Below are positions 14,293 to 22,919 of a stretch of DNA of 33,216 nt, piece by piece. The position numbers and the translations under genes were made by a program. A model generated the notes under the pieces. That model had not been told where the DNA came from. It did no database searches and saw only the letters and a program-made list of their open reading frames with translations. The DNA is from Aquifex sp. (GTDB lineage: Bacteria > Aquificota > Aquificia > Aquificales > Aquificaceae). Within the stretch, counting starts at the first letter, position 1. The number at the start of each line of letters is the position of its first letter. The stretch covers positions 1 through 33,216 of the forward strand of contig QNXQ01000143.1 of assembly GCA_003978875.1 (NCBI GenBank). Reading direction: 5' to 3'.

Positions 14293-15544
14293 TGTAGAAA
14301 AATTAGTTTACGGCGGTTACGGTTTTTCGAAAATTAACGGGAAAGCTGTATTTGTAAGATATGCAGCACCTAAAGAACTTGTGGATGCTGAAATTATAAA
14401 GGAAAAGAAAGACTTTTCCGAAGCGGTAGTAAGGAATATAGTTCTTTCATCTCCTTCGAGGCGTGAAGCTCCCTGTCCTTATTACGGAATTTGCGGTGGA
14501 TGTCAAATTCAGCATATAACCTATGAAGAACAACTGAATGCAAAAAGGGAAATACTTTTGGAAAGTTTACAGAGAATAGGTAAACTCAAGGAAATTGATT
14601 ATCGGGGAGAAATTCCCTCCAAAAAGGAATTTAACTATAGGGTAAGAGTTCAGTTCAAAATTCAGGACGGAAAAATAGGCTTTTTCAGATGGGATAAAAG
14701 GGAAGTAGTTGATATAGAGGAGTGTCTTTTAGCCCATGAAAAGGTAAACTATCTTATTCCCAATTTAAGAGAAATTATGAAGGCTATAAATGACCTTCAG
14801 GAGATTCACGTTCATTATTCTCCTACCAGAGATGAGGCTATTCTAAAATTCGTGAGTATAACCCATACCGATGAAGGACTCATTCAAAGTCTTCTGGAAA
14901 ACGTTTTACCGAAATGGGTTGTAGGTATAGGAAACTACGGAAAACTGGGAAATACTTTGGTGAAAAGGTATAAGGTAGGTAGAGAACATATATTCATGGA
15001 CGTAGGAAAATGGAAGTTTAGGGTAAGTAACGATAGCTTTTTTCAAGTAAATTACACGCTTTGGAAGGAATTTGTTAACGAAGTTATCGATTTAGCGGAA
15101 GGTTATAAAAAGGGAGTGGATTTACATAGCGGGGTTGGATTCTTTACCATACCATTATCGGAAAAAGGGAATTTCATCGAAGGAGCTGATGCTAATCCTT
15201 CCGCCATTAAGGATGCTGAATATAACGCAAAGCTAAACAACAGGGAAAATGTAATATTTACAGAAGCTACTGCTTATAAGTATTTGAAGAGGAGAATAGG
15301 TGAGATTATAGACCTTGTGGTTGTAGACCCTCCGAGAAGCGGTTTACTTAAAGAGGAGGTAGACCTTTTACTTAAAAACAAACCTGAAAAGGTCGTGTAT
15401 ATTTCTTGCAATCCTTCTACATTTGCACGGGATGTAAGAATGCTCGTGAAGGGAGGATATAAGCTCTCATTCGTAAAATTAATCGACAATTTCCCTCAAA
15501 CTTATCATATAGAGAGTATAGCCTTGCTGAAACTGTCGGAGTGA
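14267..15544 (+). CDS. RlmD/RumA-type 23S rRNA (uracil-5-)-methyltransferase
   Basis: A 425-residue SAM-dependent RNA 5-methyluridine methyltransferase. It has an N-terminal TRAM domain (about 1-60), iron-sulfur cysteines C70, C76, C79 and C153, SAM-binding VDLHSGVGFF, VVDPPRSGL, and catalytic Cys379 in YISCNPSTFARDV. RlmD, RlmC, TrmA and RlmCD share these features, so the target uridine is not determined by sequence. It overlaps the end of nusA by 26 bases, so it is cotranscribed with rimP-nusA. Its TGA directly abuts the stop of the convergent gene at 15545. Confidence 0.87.
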   Translation: MSNKILRLNVEKLVYGGYGFSKINGKAVFVRYAAPKELVDAEIIKEKKDFSEAVVRNIVLSSPSRREAPCPYYGICGGCQIQHITYEEQLNAKREILLESLQRIGKLKEIDYRGEIPSKKEFNYRVRVQFKIQDGKIGFFRWDKREVVDIEECLLAHEKVNYLIPNLREIMKAINDLQEIHVHYSPTRDEAILKFVSITHTDEGLIQSLLENVLPKWVVGIGNYGKLGNTLVKRYKVGREHIFMDVGKWKFRVSNDSFFQVNYTLWKEFVNEVIDLAEGYKKGVDLHSGVGFFTIPLSEKGNFIEGADANPSAIKDAEYNAKLNNRENVIFTEATAYKYLKRRIGEIIDLVVVDPPRSGLLKEEVDLLLKNKPEKVVYISCNPSTFARDVRMLVKGGYKLSFVKLIDNFPQTYHIESIALLKLSE

Positions 15545-15970
15545 TTACTTTATATTGAACTCTATTAATCCCTTTTGTGCATTCAAAGGTCTTATAACTA
15601 TCTTATCGTTGGACATAAATTGAACAAATCCTTCTATTAAACCTGCTAGGAATAACACAACGGGGGAATTTGTGTTTACTTCTTCCCTCATAGCTTCGGT
15701 AAAAACATCGTTCTTCACGGTTATTTTATCTCCGGACAGAATTATATCTTCTGCAAATCCGAGTTCCTTCATAATATGTATAGTTCTCTTTATTGCGGTT
15801 TCTTTGTCAAGTACTTCGGGGAGTTTTCCTATTAAGGTTTCGAGAAGTTTGGGACCGCTGTGTTTTCCCGCCTCCCTTAAAACCGCCCCAGCTCCCTTTT
15901 CACCGATTAAACTTTTCACTCCCTCAATAGTGTCAACTAAGGCTATAAGTAAGATGTCTGCATCAACCAT
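15545..15970 (-). CDS. Conserved-looking 141-residue protein of unknown function
   Basis: I do not recognise this with confidence. It is a soluble alpha/beta protein with [20 protein letters not shown] near the N-terminus and a C-terminal [14 protein letters not shown] segment before a strand-rich tail. The early glycine-rich helix followed by a late GLIEGF helix is loosely like V4R (4-vinyl reductase)-type small-molecule-binding domains, but I would not assign it. The start overlaps the end of the upstream minus-strand gene by 8 bases; with speD they form a three-gene run. Confidence 0.6.
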   Translation of the reverse strand: MVDADILLIALVDTIEGVKSLIGEKGAGAVLREAGKHSGPKLLETLIGKLPEVLDKETAIKRTIHIMKELGFAEDIILSGDKITVKNDVFTEAMREEVNTNSPVVLFLAGLIEGFVQFMSNDKIVIRPLNAQKGLIEFNIK

Positions 15971-16460
15971 TAAGTTTACTTATATCCGATATTATGTAGG
16001 ATATTCCATAAGAATTTTTTAAAATCTTAAAAGTTTCGATTATACATTTTTCAAAGGAACGCTCGAGGCTTTTTATAAAGTAATAAACCTCCTTTTTGGG
16101 TATATAAGCTAACCCCTCCCATTTATTCTCCCTGATTAATAAAGAAGGAATATCGAAAACGGAAAGCTTTTTTAATTTTTCTTCTACTAATTTTTTCCCT
16201 GCGTCAATTATAAGAATATCATCTCCCTTTAATTTTCTTAAACCTTTATAAACTCCAAAATTTAACGTTCCTTTTGTATTGTTTATGAAACATATCTCGG
16301 GAAACTTTTTAAAAACTTCCAGAAAACCTTCAGTTATGGATGCGTATAGGTTATCTATACCTAGTTTTCTCCGTATAAATTCATAATTTAGTTCCATCAA
16401 ATTTAGCACTTTATCCTTTTCACTTTCTAAATCTGTATAGAATACCAGTAGGACTTTCAT
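15963..16460 (-). CDS. Unrecognised 165-residue protein
   Basis: No family recognised. The protein begins [21 protein letters not shown] and contains [20 protein letters not shown] and EAW-free, Lys/Glu/Phe-rich helices, suggesting a small Rossmann-like or sensory domain. No membrane segment or signal peptide is visible. It sits 27 bases after speD and overlaps the following gene by 8 bases, so it is probably cotranscribed with both. The ATG at 16460 has a weak ribosome site. Confidence 0.6.
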   Translation of the reverse strand: MKVLLVFYTDLESEKDKVLNLMELNYEFIRRKLGIDNLYASITEGFLEVFKKFPEICFINNTKGTLNFGVYKGLRKLKGDDILIIDAGKKLVEEKLKKLSVFDIPSLLIRENKWEGLAYIPKKEVYYFIKSLERSFEKCIIETFKILKNSYGISYIISDISKLNG

Positions 16461-16487
16461 TATGAATAATTTTAAATGAAGAAGAAA

Positions 16488-16895
16488 TTAAACTTTGAGG
16501 AGTATACTTCGCAATTTTTCTGTTTCTTGTTCATTAGAATGCTCTACAAGGAGGCCCCTATCATGAATTTGTTTATCTACCCTGGAGGGTTGTAGATTGT
16601 TGATTATGTAGTCCATTGCTTTGTAAGCTTTGGAAGGGTCTCCGCATGTGTAAACGTCCACGGTTGCTATGCCGTGTTCGGGCCAAGTATGGATAGATAT
16701 GTGGGATTCCGCTAAAAGAACTACTCCGGTTGCTCCATGGGGTTGGAACTGATAATAATGAGAGGATATTTTGGTGAGGTTAGCGTACTTTACAGCTCCT
16801 TCAAGGAGCTCTCTGATATCTTCAACACGGTCAATCTTATCGGCATCTACACCGTAAAGGTCCGCTAAGATATGCAGTCCGAGGGTCTTTGCCAT
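16488..16895 (-). CDS. speD: S-adenosylmethionine decarboxylase proenzyme (SpeH type)
   Basis: Pyruvoyl enzyme that supplies the aminopropyl donor for spermidine and longer polyamines. It is 135 residues. Self-cleavage is expected between Glu63 and Ser64 in LAESHISIHTWPE, making the pyruvoyl group at Ser64; His69 (processing) and Cys84 in VYTCGD (proton donor) match the Thermotoga maritima enzyme. It is slightly longer than the common bacterial form. GGGAGGATATGAA precedes the ATG. Thermophiles of this group depend on long polyamines. Confidence 0.93.
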   Translation of the reverse strand: MAKTLGLHILADLYGVDADKIDRVEDIRELLEGAVKYANLTKISSHYYQFQPHGATGVVLLAESHISIHTWPEHGIATVDVYTCGDPSKAYKAMDYIINNLQPSRVDKQIHDRGLLVEHSNEQETEKLRSILLKV

Positions 16896-16977
16896 TTCAT
16901 ATCCTCCCTTGAGAAATTTTCAAAAAGTTTGGCAAAGATTACATATCGCATTATCGCCTCCTTAGGCAAAATAACAG

Positions 16978-16983
16978 TATAAT
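16978..16983 (+). promoter_or_regulatory. Candidate -10 box for rsmD
   Basis: TATAAT lies 8 bases before the GTG at 16992. If used, the transcript would begin almost at the GTG, making the message nearly leaderless. No good -35 hexamer stands at the usual spacing. Confidence 0.35.
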
Positions 16984-16991
16984 ACAATTTT

Positions 16992-17446
16992 GTGAAAAAA
17001 AAAGCCTGAATTATTTAAGACCAACCCAATCTATAGTAAAAAATGCAATATTTAATATCCTCGGTGATATCTCCGATTTGGTATTTGTGGACTTATTTGC
17101 CGGAACTGGACAAATAGGTTTAGAAGCGGAGAGAAAAGGTGCAAGGGTAATTTTCGTTGAAAAAAACAGGAAATTAGCCTTTCAAATTAAAAGAAAAACT
17201 GAGAAAGGTAAAGTTATAACCGGGGATGTGTTGAATTTTCTTAAAAAGTGGAAGGATAAATCCCACATAATTTTTGCCGATCCTCCTTACATTTACGATA
17301 AGTACGAAGAGCTTATAGAACTTGCTTTAAGTAGGTTGGAAAAAGGAGGAGTTTTTATTCTTGAACACGACAAGTGGAAAAGTTTTAATGCCCCCGAAGA
17401 AAGGAAATATGGTGATACAGTATTATCAATATGGGTAAAAGAGTAG
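16992..17446 (+). CDS. rsmD: 16S rRNA (guanine966-N2)-methyltransferase RsmD, 5' end out of frame
   Basis: SAM-dependent methyltransferase with FVDLFAGTGQIGLEAERKGA and IIFADPPYIYDKYEEL, the RsmD motifs. The frame is clean from about 17009 and already encodes the family segment LRPTQSIVKNAIFNIL before the first conventional in-frame start (TTG 17078), so the true start must be earlier. GTG at 16992 followed by nine A bases runs into TGA after GCC. With ten A bases it would read straight into LRPT. A sequence error, slippage at the A tract or an unusual start such as CTG 17006 could explain it. The end overlaps coaD by 16 bases. Confidence 0.6.
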
Positions 17447-17914
17447 TTTATCCCGGAACTTTTGACCCACCCCATTACGGGCACTTAGATATAGTTAAGA
17501 GAAGTGCTAGAATTTTATGAGGTCATAGTTGCTGTAGCTAAAAAACCGAGAAAGTATCTCCTTTTCGATATACACGAAAGGGTTGAGATGTTCCAAAAAA
17601 TGACTGAGGAAATTCCTAACGTAAAGGTCAAAAGTTTTGACGGCTTGCTTGTCGACTTTATGAAGAAGGAAGGTATAAATGTGATTGTAAGAGGAGTCAG
17701 ATTATTTACCGACTTTGAATACGAGCTCCAAATAGCCCTTACCAATTATAAGTTGGCGGGTGTTGAAACTGTTTTCATGATGCCTTCTCAAGAATACATT
17801 CACATAAGTTCCACTATTGTGAGAGATGTAGCATCTTACTGCGGAAATCTTGATGATTTAGTTCCCCCATTTGTGAGAGAAAAACTAAGGGAAAAGTTTA
17901 AATGCGGTTATTGA
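17431..17914 (+). pseudogene. coaD: Phosphopantetheine adenylyltransferase, with a frameshift near 17500
   Basis: CoaD makes dephospho-CoA from phosphopantetheine and ATP. The 5' part from ATG 17431 reads VVYPGTFDPPHYGHLDIVKR and ends at TGA about 17518. The rest (YEVIVAVAKKPRKYL, VIVRGVRLFTDFEYELQIAL, QEYIHISSTIVRDV) continues in the +1 frame to 17914. Relatives have six residues between KR and the following E/HV; restoring two bases near 17497-17516 gives that spacing. Because the enzyme is normally essential and the rest is well conserved, a base-call error or a compensating mechanism is more likely than true loss. The end overlaps the next gene by 13 bases. Confidence 0.75.
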
Positions 17915-18333
17915 TTGTTATCTTCTTCTTATTGAGCTTTTCCTTCTCTAAAGAAATATGTCTCGATTTCTCCGAGGTAGATTTGGAAGATCCTTACGTA
18001 AAGAAAGCGGTCATTCAAAAATTGGAACAGTACGCTATGGAATCTGGCTTTACCTTAACATGTACCGAGAGCAGTAAAAGGATTAAAGTTTTCGTGAATT
18101 ACTCTGAGAAAGCTATCTCTATATCTGCACGCCAGAGGGTTTCTACTTATATCTTTAGCTTAAATATTCGAATAGGCAGTGAGAGCTTTTCTTCTTCCGT
18201 TCCCTACTCGCTTCCTTCCGGAGCCCTTGCCGAACTTCCCAGGAGAAAAGCTTTGGAAGAGATAATGAAAAGGTTGAAACTTCCCATAATTAAATACTTC
18301 TCTGAAATTTATTTAGGAAAAACAAAAATTTGA
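17902..18333 (+). CDS. Secreted protein of unknown function
   Basis: A 143-residue protein with an N-terminal signal peptide (LLIVIFFLLSFSFS, cleavage probably before Lys17 or Glu18). There is no lipobox cysteine in the usual place, although Cys20 and a second cysteine near residue 54 could form a disulfide. The mature part is beta-rich (RIKVFVNYSEKAISISAR, STYIFSLNIRIG) with a late VPYSLPSGALAELPRRKALE segment. The layout is loosely reminiscent of LptE-like outer-membrane assembly proteins, which I do not assign. ATG 17902 overlaps the coaD end. Confidence 0.65.
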   Translation: MRLLIVIFFLLSFSFSKEICLDFSEVDLEDPYVKKAVIQKLEQYAMESGFTLTCTESSKRIKVFVNYSEKAISISARQRVSTYIFSLNIRIGSESFSSSVPYSLPSGALAELPRRKALEEIMKRLKLPIIKYFSEIYLGKTKI

Positions 18334-18358
18334 ATTTTATACTTTAATTCTTATCATT

Positions 18359-19039
18359 ATGAAAGCCATAAAGGAGATAAAGAGTGTAATACCACATATA
18401 GAAAAATACGTTAAACGAAGAATGGAAGAATTTGAGAAATTAGGAATAGAAGGTCATACCCATTACGATTTTAGACCGTTTCTTGACGTGAGTTTCGAGG
18501 CGGGAATATTTTCGGAACTATCTTTCTGTATCCTTACCGCGAATTCGTCGGCTTCTCTTGGGATAAAGATACAAGCCTATCTCGGAGAAGAGGGTTTTAT
18601 GGGTAAAAGCTTAGAAGAGCTTACGAATATTTTTAAGAATTTCGGGCATAGGTATGCTCAGCAAAGAGCTGAAAGAGTAGTAGAAGCCAGGAGTAAATTT
18701 AATGAGATAAAAAAACTTTTGGAAAGAGAAAAAAATCCAAAGGTTATTCGACAGCTTCTTGCCGATACAAAGTCTCCTTACAAAATTAAAGGGTTTGGCT
18801 ATAAGGAAGCATCACACTTTTTGAGGAATATAGGCTTCAAAGAAGTAGCTATAGTAGACAGGCATATATCCCGATTTCTTATGGAAAATGGACTCCTCAG
18901 ACAGGTAAAAACAATTACACCTAAGGTTTACATTGAAGCCGAAAAGGCTTTAGAAGATTTAGCTTCTCATCTGAACCTTACTCTGGGTGAGCTAGACCTT
19001 TATATCTTCTACATAAAAACGAAAAAAGTTTTGAAATGA
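18359..19039 (+). CDS. Ogg2-type N-glycosylase/DNA lyase (8-oxoguanine repair)
   Basis: Bifunctional base-excision repair enzyme of 226 residues. The helix-hairpin-helix KIKGFGYKEASHFLRNIG (about 141-158) contains the catalytic lysine (in YKEAS), and the activating aspartate is in VAIVDRHISRFL. Length and motif order fit archaeal/thermophile Ogg2 (MJ0724-like) rather than AlkA or human-type OGG1. The usual C-terminal ending of the family (here LYIFYIKTKKVLK) is close in form. It stands 25 bases after the secreted-protein gene and 46 bases before the DksA-type gene. Confidence 0.87.
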   Translation: MKAIKEIKSVIPHIEKYVKRRMEEFEKLGIEGHTHYDFRPFLDVSFEAGIFSELSFCILTANSSASLGIKIQAYLGEEGFMGKSLEELTNIFKNFGHRYAQQRAERVVEARSKFNEIKKLLEREKNPKVIRQLLADTKSPYKIKGFGYKEASHFLRNIGFKEVAIVDRHISRFLMENGLLRQVKTITPKVYIEAEKALEDLASHLNLTLGELDLYIFYIKTKKVLK

Positions 19040-19085
19040 AATTTTATTCAGGCTATATTTTTTTCCTTATTAAAAGGAGGAGGCT

Positions 19086-19523
19086 ATGGATAAAGAGCTT
19101 TTAGAAAAGTGCAAACAAAGACTTCTCGAGGAAAAGAGTAAAATACTCGAAAGGTATTTTGAAAAAGAAGAAACACAACAAAGACTGGGAGAGGAATCTA
19201 AAGAACCCAGAGACTGGGAGGATATAGGTCAAATAACTTACACGGAAGAATTACTTGATAGTTTATCCCAAGTTGAAATGGCAACGCTCAAAGAAATAGA
19301 TTACGCCCTTGAAAAAATAGATAAGGGCGTTTACGGAATATGCGAAAGGTGCGGAGAGGAGATTCCCGAACCGAGACTCTGTGCCATTCCTTGGACTAGG
19401 TACTGTGCGCAGTGCGCTGAAGAGGTTGAAAAAGAAAGCGGTACATTTATGCCTTATTACGGAATAGACATGTACAGTCCTGATAACATACAGGTGGAAA
19501 GAGAAGATATAGGAGAGGCGTGA
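19086..19523 (+). CDS. DksA/TraR-family zinc-finger protein
   Basis: A 145-residue protein with a long N-terminal helix region (about 1-85) and a C4 zinc finger ICERCGEEIPEPRLC...YCAQC near 95-120. This is the DksA/TraR arrangement; members bind in the RNA polymerase secondary channel or act as general stress proteins. The strict DxxDxA tip motif of E. coli DksA is not evident, so polymerase action with ppGpp is uncertain. AAAAGGAGGAGG precedes the ATG. gatA follows after 12 bases. Confidence 0.85.
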   Translation: MDKELLEKCKQRLLEEKSKILERYFEKEETQQRLGEESKEPRDWEDIGQITYTEELLDSLSQVEMATLKEIDYALEKIDKGVYGICERCGEEIPEPRLCAIPWTRYCAQCAEEVEKESGTFMPYYGIDMYSPDNIQVEREDIGEA

Positions 19524-19535
19524 TAGAATACTCCT

Positions 19536-20975
19536 ATGCTCTGGAAAAAATCCCTCACGGAATTAAAAGAACTAATCCAAAAAGGAGAAGTAACAGTACA
19601 AGAGGTAATAGAAAGCTTTTACGATAGATTTAATAAAACCGAGGAGAAGGTAAAGGCGTATATAACTCCTCTTTACGAGAAAGCACTTGAGCAGGCAAAG
19701 AAACTTGATAAATACGATGACAAAGTTTTATTCGGTCTTCCTATAGCTATTAAGGATAACATTCTTGTAGAAGGAGAAAAAACAACCTGTGCTTCAAAGA
19801 TACTTGAAAATTTTGTCGCTCCTTACGATGCCACGGTTGTGGAAAGACTAAAAAAAGCCGGAGCTCTGATAGTGGGAAAAACTAATCTCGATGAATTTGC
19901 TATGGGTTCCTCTACCGAATACTCTGCATTTTTCCCTACGAGAAATCCGTGGGATTTAGAAAGAGTTCCTGGAGGTTCTTCTGGAGGTTCAGCTGCAGCA
20001 GTTGCCGCACTCTCCGCTCCAGTTTCTCTCGGTTCTGATACCGGAGGTTCTATTCGTCAGCCTGCTAGTTTTTGTGGAGTTATAGGCATAAAGCCCACAT
20101 ACGGTAGGGTTTCAAGATACGGACTTGTTGCATTTGCAAGTTCCTTAGACCAGATAGGTGTATTTGGAAGGAGAACTGAGGATGTAGCTTTGGTACTCGA
20201 AGTTATAAGCGGATGGGATGAAAAAGACAGTACTTCTATGAATGTACCCGTACCCAAATGGAGTGAAGAGATAAAGAAGGAGATAAAAAAACTGAAAGTT
20301 GGCATACCGAAGGAATTCTTTGAATTTGACCTTCAGCTGGAAGTTAAAGAAGCTTTCGATGATTTTATAAAAGAACTTGAAAAGGAAGGATTTGAAATAA
20401 AAGAGATATCCCTTCCGTATGTAAAATACGCAATACCTACATACTACATAATCGCTCCTTCGGAAGCTTCTTCTAATCTCGCCCGTTATGACGGCGTGAG
20501 ATACGGCTATAGAGCCAAAGATTATAAGAACATAATCGAGATGTACTCGAAGACTAGGGATGATGGATTCGGTCAGGAAGTAAAGAGAAGGATAATGCTC
20601 GGAACCTTCGCCCTTTCCGCCGGATATTATGATGCTTACTATCTTAAAGCTCAAAAAGTAAGGAGGCTTATTTACGAGGACTTTATGAAAGCTCTGAGCG
20701 ATGTAGATGTTATAGCTTCCCCTACAACGCCAACGCTTCCCTTTAAGTTCGGAGAAAAGACCCAGAATCCCATAGAGATGTATCTTTCGGATATATTAAC
20801 CGTTCCGGTAAATCTTGCGGGACTTCCCGCCATATCCATTCCTATAGCTTGGAAAAATAACTTACCGGTGGGAGGACAAATAATAGGAAAACCTTGGGAT
20901 GAAACTACCATACTCCAAGTTTCATACTTATGGGAACAAAAGTTTAAACATTTCGAGAAAATACCCCTTATCTGA
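19536..20975 (+). CDS. gatA: Asp/Glu-tRNA amidotransferase subunit A
   Basis: A 479-residue amidase subunit that releases ammonia from glutamine to amidate Asp-tRNA(Asn) and Glu-tRNA(Gln). The Ser-cisSer-Lys triad is Lys73 (IAIKDN), Ser148 (GGSSGGS) and Ser172 (DTGGSIRQP), spaced as in characterised GatA. ATG 19536 is the natural start. gatB and gatC are not in the window, so the complex is encoded at scattered loci. A DMT transporter gene follows immediately after the stop. Confidence 0.95.
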   Translation: MLWKKSLTELKELIQKGEVTVQEVIESFYDRFNKTEEKVKAYITPLYEKALEQAKKLDKYDDKVLFGLPIAIKDNILVEGEKTTCASKILENFVAPYDATVVERLKKAGALIVGKTNLDEFAMGSSTEYSAFFPTRNPWDLERVPGGSSGGSAAAVAALSAPVSLGSDTGGSIRQPASFCGVIGIKPTYGRVSRYGLVAFASSLDQIGVFGRRTEDVALVLEVISGWDEKDSTSMNVPVPKWSEEIKKEIKKLKVGIPKEFFEFDLQLEVKEAFDDFIKELEKEGFEIKEISLPYVKYAIPTYYIIAPSEASSNLARYDGVRYGYRAKDYKNIIEMYSKTRDDGFGQEVKRRIMLGTFALSAGYYDAYYLKAQKVRRLIYEDFMKALSDVDVIASPTTPTLPFKFGEKTQNPIEMYLSDILTVPVNLAGLPAISIPIAWKNNLPVGGQIIGKPWDETTILQVSYLWEQKFKHFEKIPLI

Positions 20976-21815
20976 ATGCAATATGACCATCTCCTCGGAG
21001 TATTTTTCTCTTTACTTTCCGCAGTATTCTGGGCGACCAACGATATTTTCAATAAAAGGCTGATTCAGAAGAAGTACGACGAAAACTTTATCCTGTGGAC
21101 ACGATTTCCCTTGGGAGCCATCTTTCTCCTTCCCCTCGGAATCTATTTTTGGGATATGAACAGCACCGTTATTTATACAACTTTTTTATGGCTTCCTCTC
21201 GAGATTCTAGCCTCAATTTTTTTCATAAGAGCTCTGAAATACTCCCCTTTATCTGTTGCGATGCCTTTTTTTGCTACTATGCCTGTATTTTCTGCATTGG
21301 CGGGATGGGTTCTATTGGGAGAAGGCTTGGATTTTAAGGGTATTTTGGGAATGTTTTTGATATTTTACGGGAGTACTATTTTGGTGGAGAGTGATTTTAA
21401 ATCTTTTTCTACCGCAAATAAAGGTGTCTTTTACGCATTACTTTCCTCTCTCTTGTTTGGTATAAATGTCGTTATAGGGAAGATTGCGGTAATAGGTAGT
21501 AATCAATTCTTTTTTGCATGGTACTATTGCTTGGTAATGAGCTTTGCTTTAATCCCCTTTGTTAAGAAATTCCCAGAGTTTAGAAAATCTATAAAAGAAT
21601 ATGAATTTACAATTGTCGGAATGTTGTTCTCACTAGGTATGGTATTTTACACATGGGCTTATATCTACACTTACGCTTCCTATGTTGCTGCTATTGAACG
21701 CCTTGCTATACTTCTTGATGTTATTTACGGGAGAATATTTTTCGGTGAAAAGATAAGAAATGCAGTAAAGGCAAGCTTTATTATGATACTGGGAGCTCTG
21801 CTTCTGAGCCTATAA
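20976..21815 (+). CDS. EamA/DMT-superfamily transporter
   Basis: A 279-residue inner-membrane protein with about ten hydrophobic segments in two similar halves (FSLLSAVFWATNDIFNKRLI at the start of the first, YALLSSLLFGINVVIGKIAV at the start of the second), the duplicated EamA layout. Conserved mid-protein features are SVAMPFFATMPVFSALAGWV and a GEGL/GEKI element before a final helix. The substrate cannot be predicted. The ATG begins directly after the gatA stop. The last 35 bases overlap the end of purK on the other strand. Confidence 0.85.
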   Translation: MQYDHLLGVFFSLLSAVFWATNDIFNKRLIQKKYDENFILWTRFPLGAIFLLPLGIYFWDMNSTVIYTTFLWLPLEILASIFFIRALKYSPLSVAMPFFATMPVFSALAGWVLLGEGLDFKGILGMFLIFYGSTILVESDFKSFSTANKGVFYALLSSLLFGINVVIGKIAVIGSNQFFFAWYYCLVMSFALIPFVKKFPEFRKSIKEYEFTIVGMLFSLGMVFYTWAYIYTYASYVAAIERLAILLDVIYGRIFFGEKIRNAVKASFIMILGALLLSL

Positions 21816-22878
21816 GGAGTTTAAGAACTTTTCCGACCTTTTCTTTTATTTCCTCGGTGGATTCCCCTACCAAGTTGATGTGTCCTACCTTTCTTTTAGG
21901 TTTCTTTCTTTTACCGTACCAGTAGAGTTTTGCCCCTTCAATACTTAAAATTTCCTTTACAGGAATTTCATTTATATCTACCCCGAGTAGATTTACCATC
22001 CCGGAAGGAAGTTTTAACTCTGTAGAACCTAATGGAAGCTCGGTAATTGCTCTAACGAGGTTTTCAAATTGCGATACAAATGCACCGTCTAAAGTCCAGT
22101 GGCCGGTATTGTGAACTCTAGGAGCAAATTCATTTATCAATATTTCTCCGTTTTTCAACAAAAAGAACTCTACGGTAAATACACCTACTATTTTGAGTCT
22201 TTCCATCAACTTCTGGGTAATTTCTTTAGCCTTTTCAAATTCTTTGAAGGGAACGTAATTGTATATAAGTATACCGCCCTCGTGTTTATTGAAAGGTTGA
22301 GGGTAGAAAAATACATTTCCGTCTTTATCCCTTACACCTATACAGGAAAATTCCGCGGAAAAATCTATAAACTCTTCAACTATAAAGCTTTCATCTTTGT
22401 CGTGGTTTCTAAAAATTTCTTCCACTTCTTTTAGGTCTTTTATCCTGTATTGTCCTTTACCGTCATAACCCAGTTTTTCCGCCTTTACTACTGCCGGTAA
22501 ACCTATTTTGTCCAGCGCTTGAGGTATTTCATCCCTTTTTACTATAAAGAATTCAGGAGTGGGAAAACCTTCCTTCTTCAGAAAACACTTTTCCTTTATC
22601 CTACTTTTTTTCAAAAGTAAAGCTTCGGGATTAGGAACTAGCTTGTCTTCTACTTTTTCTAAAATCTCATCTCTTATATGCTCAAATTCGTATGTGATTA
22701 CATCGCAAAGTCTGTAGAATTCCTCAACTTCATAAGAGCGAAAACATCTGTCTGCAATCCTGCAGGCGGGTGCATCTTCTTTGTCCTCTAAAACGAAAAA
22801 CTCAAATCCGAGCTTTTTTCCTTCGAGAATAGTCATCCATCCGAGTTGACCACCCCCGAGTATACCTACTCTTAGCAT
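21781..22878 (-). CDS. purK: N5-carboxyaminoimidazole ribonucleotide synthase
   Basis: ATP-grasp enzyme of purine synthesis, 365 residues, converting AIR plus bicarbonate to N5-CAIR. Seen: N-terminal VGILGGGQLGWM, DVITYEFEHI, AVVKAEKLGYDGKGQYRIKD, FIVEEFIDFSAEFSCIG, and the magnesium-binding INEFAPRVHNTGHWTLDGA. All core elements are intact. Only 41 bases separate it from the upstream flavoprotein gene, so it is probably in one transcript with pepA. Its 3' end overlaps the EamA gene tail to tail. purE is not in the window. Confidence 0.93.
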   Translation of the reverse strand: MLRVGILGGGQLGWMTILEGKKLGFEFFVLEDKEDAPACRIADRCFRSYEVEEFYRLCDVITYEFEHIRDEILEKVEDKLVPNPEALLLKKSRIKEKCFLKKEGFPTPEFFIVKRDEIPQALDKIGLPAVVKAEKLGYDGKGQYRIKDLKEVEEIFRNHDKDESFIVEEFIDFSAEFSCIGVRDKDGNVFFYPQPFNKHEGGILIYNYVPFKEFEKAKEITQKLMERLKIVGVFTVEFFLLKNGEILINEFAPRVHNTGHWTLDGAFVSQFENLVRAITELPLGSTELKLPSGMVNLLGVDINEIPVKEILSIEGAKLYWYGKRKKPKRKVGHINLVGESTEEIKEKVGKVLKLLIGSEAELPVS

Positions 22879-22919
22879 TTGCTAAAATTTTAAATCATTC
22901 TAAAGTTTTCTGTATCCGA

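Noticed and set aside
20145-20654. A 169-residue minus-strand open frame
   Set aside because: It is antisense to the conserved gatA and Phe/Tyr/Ser-rich, with no recognisable motif.
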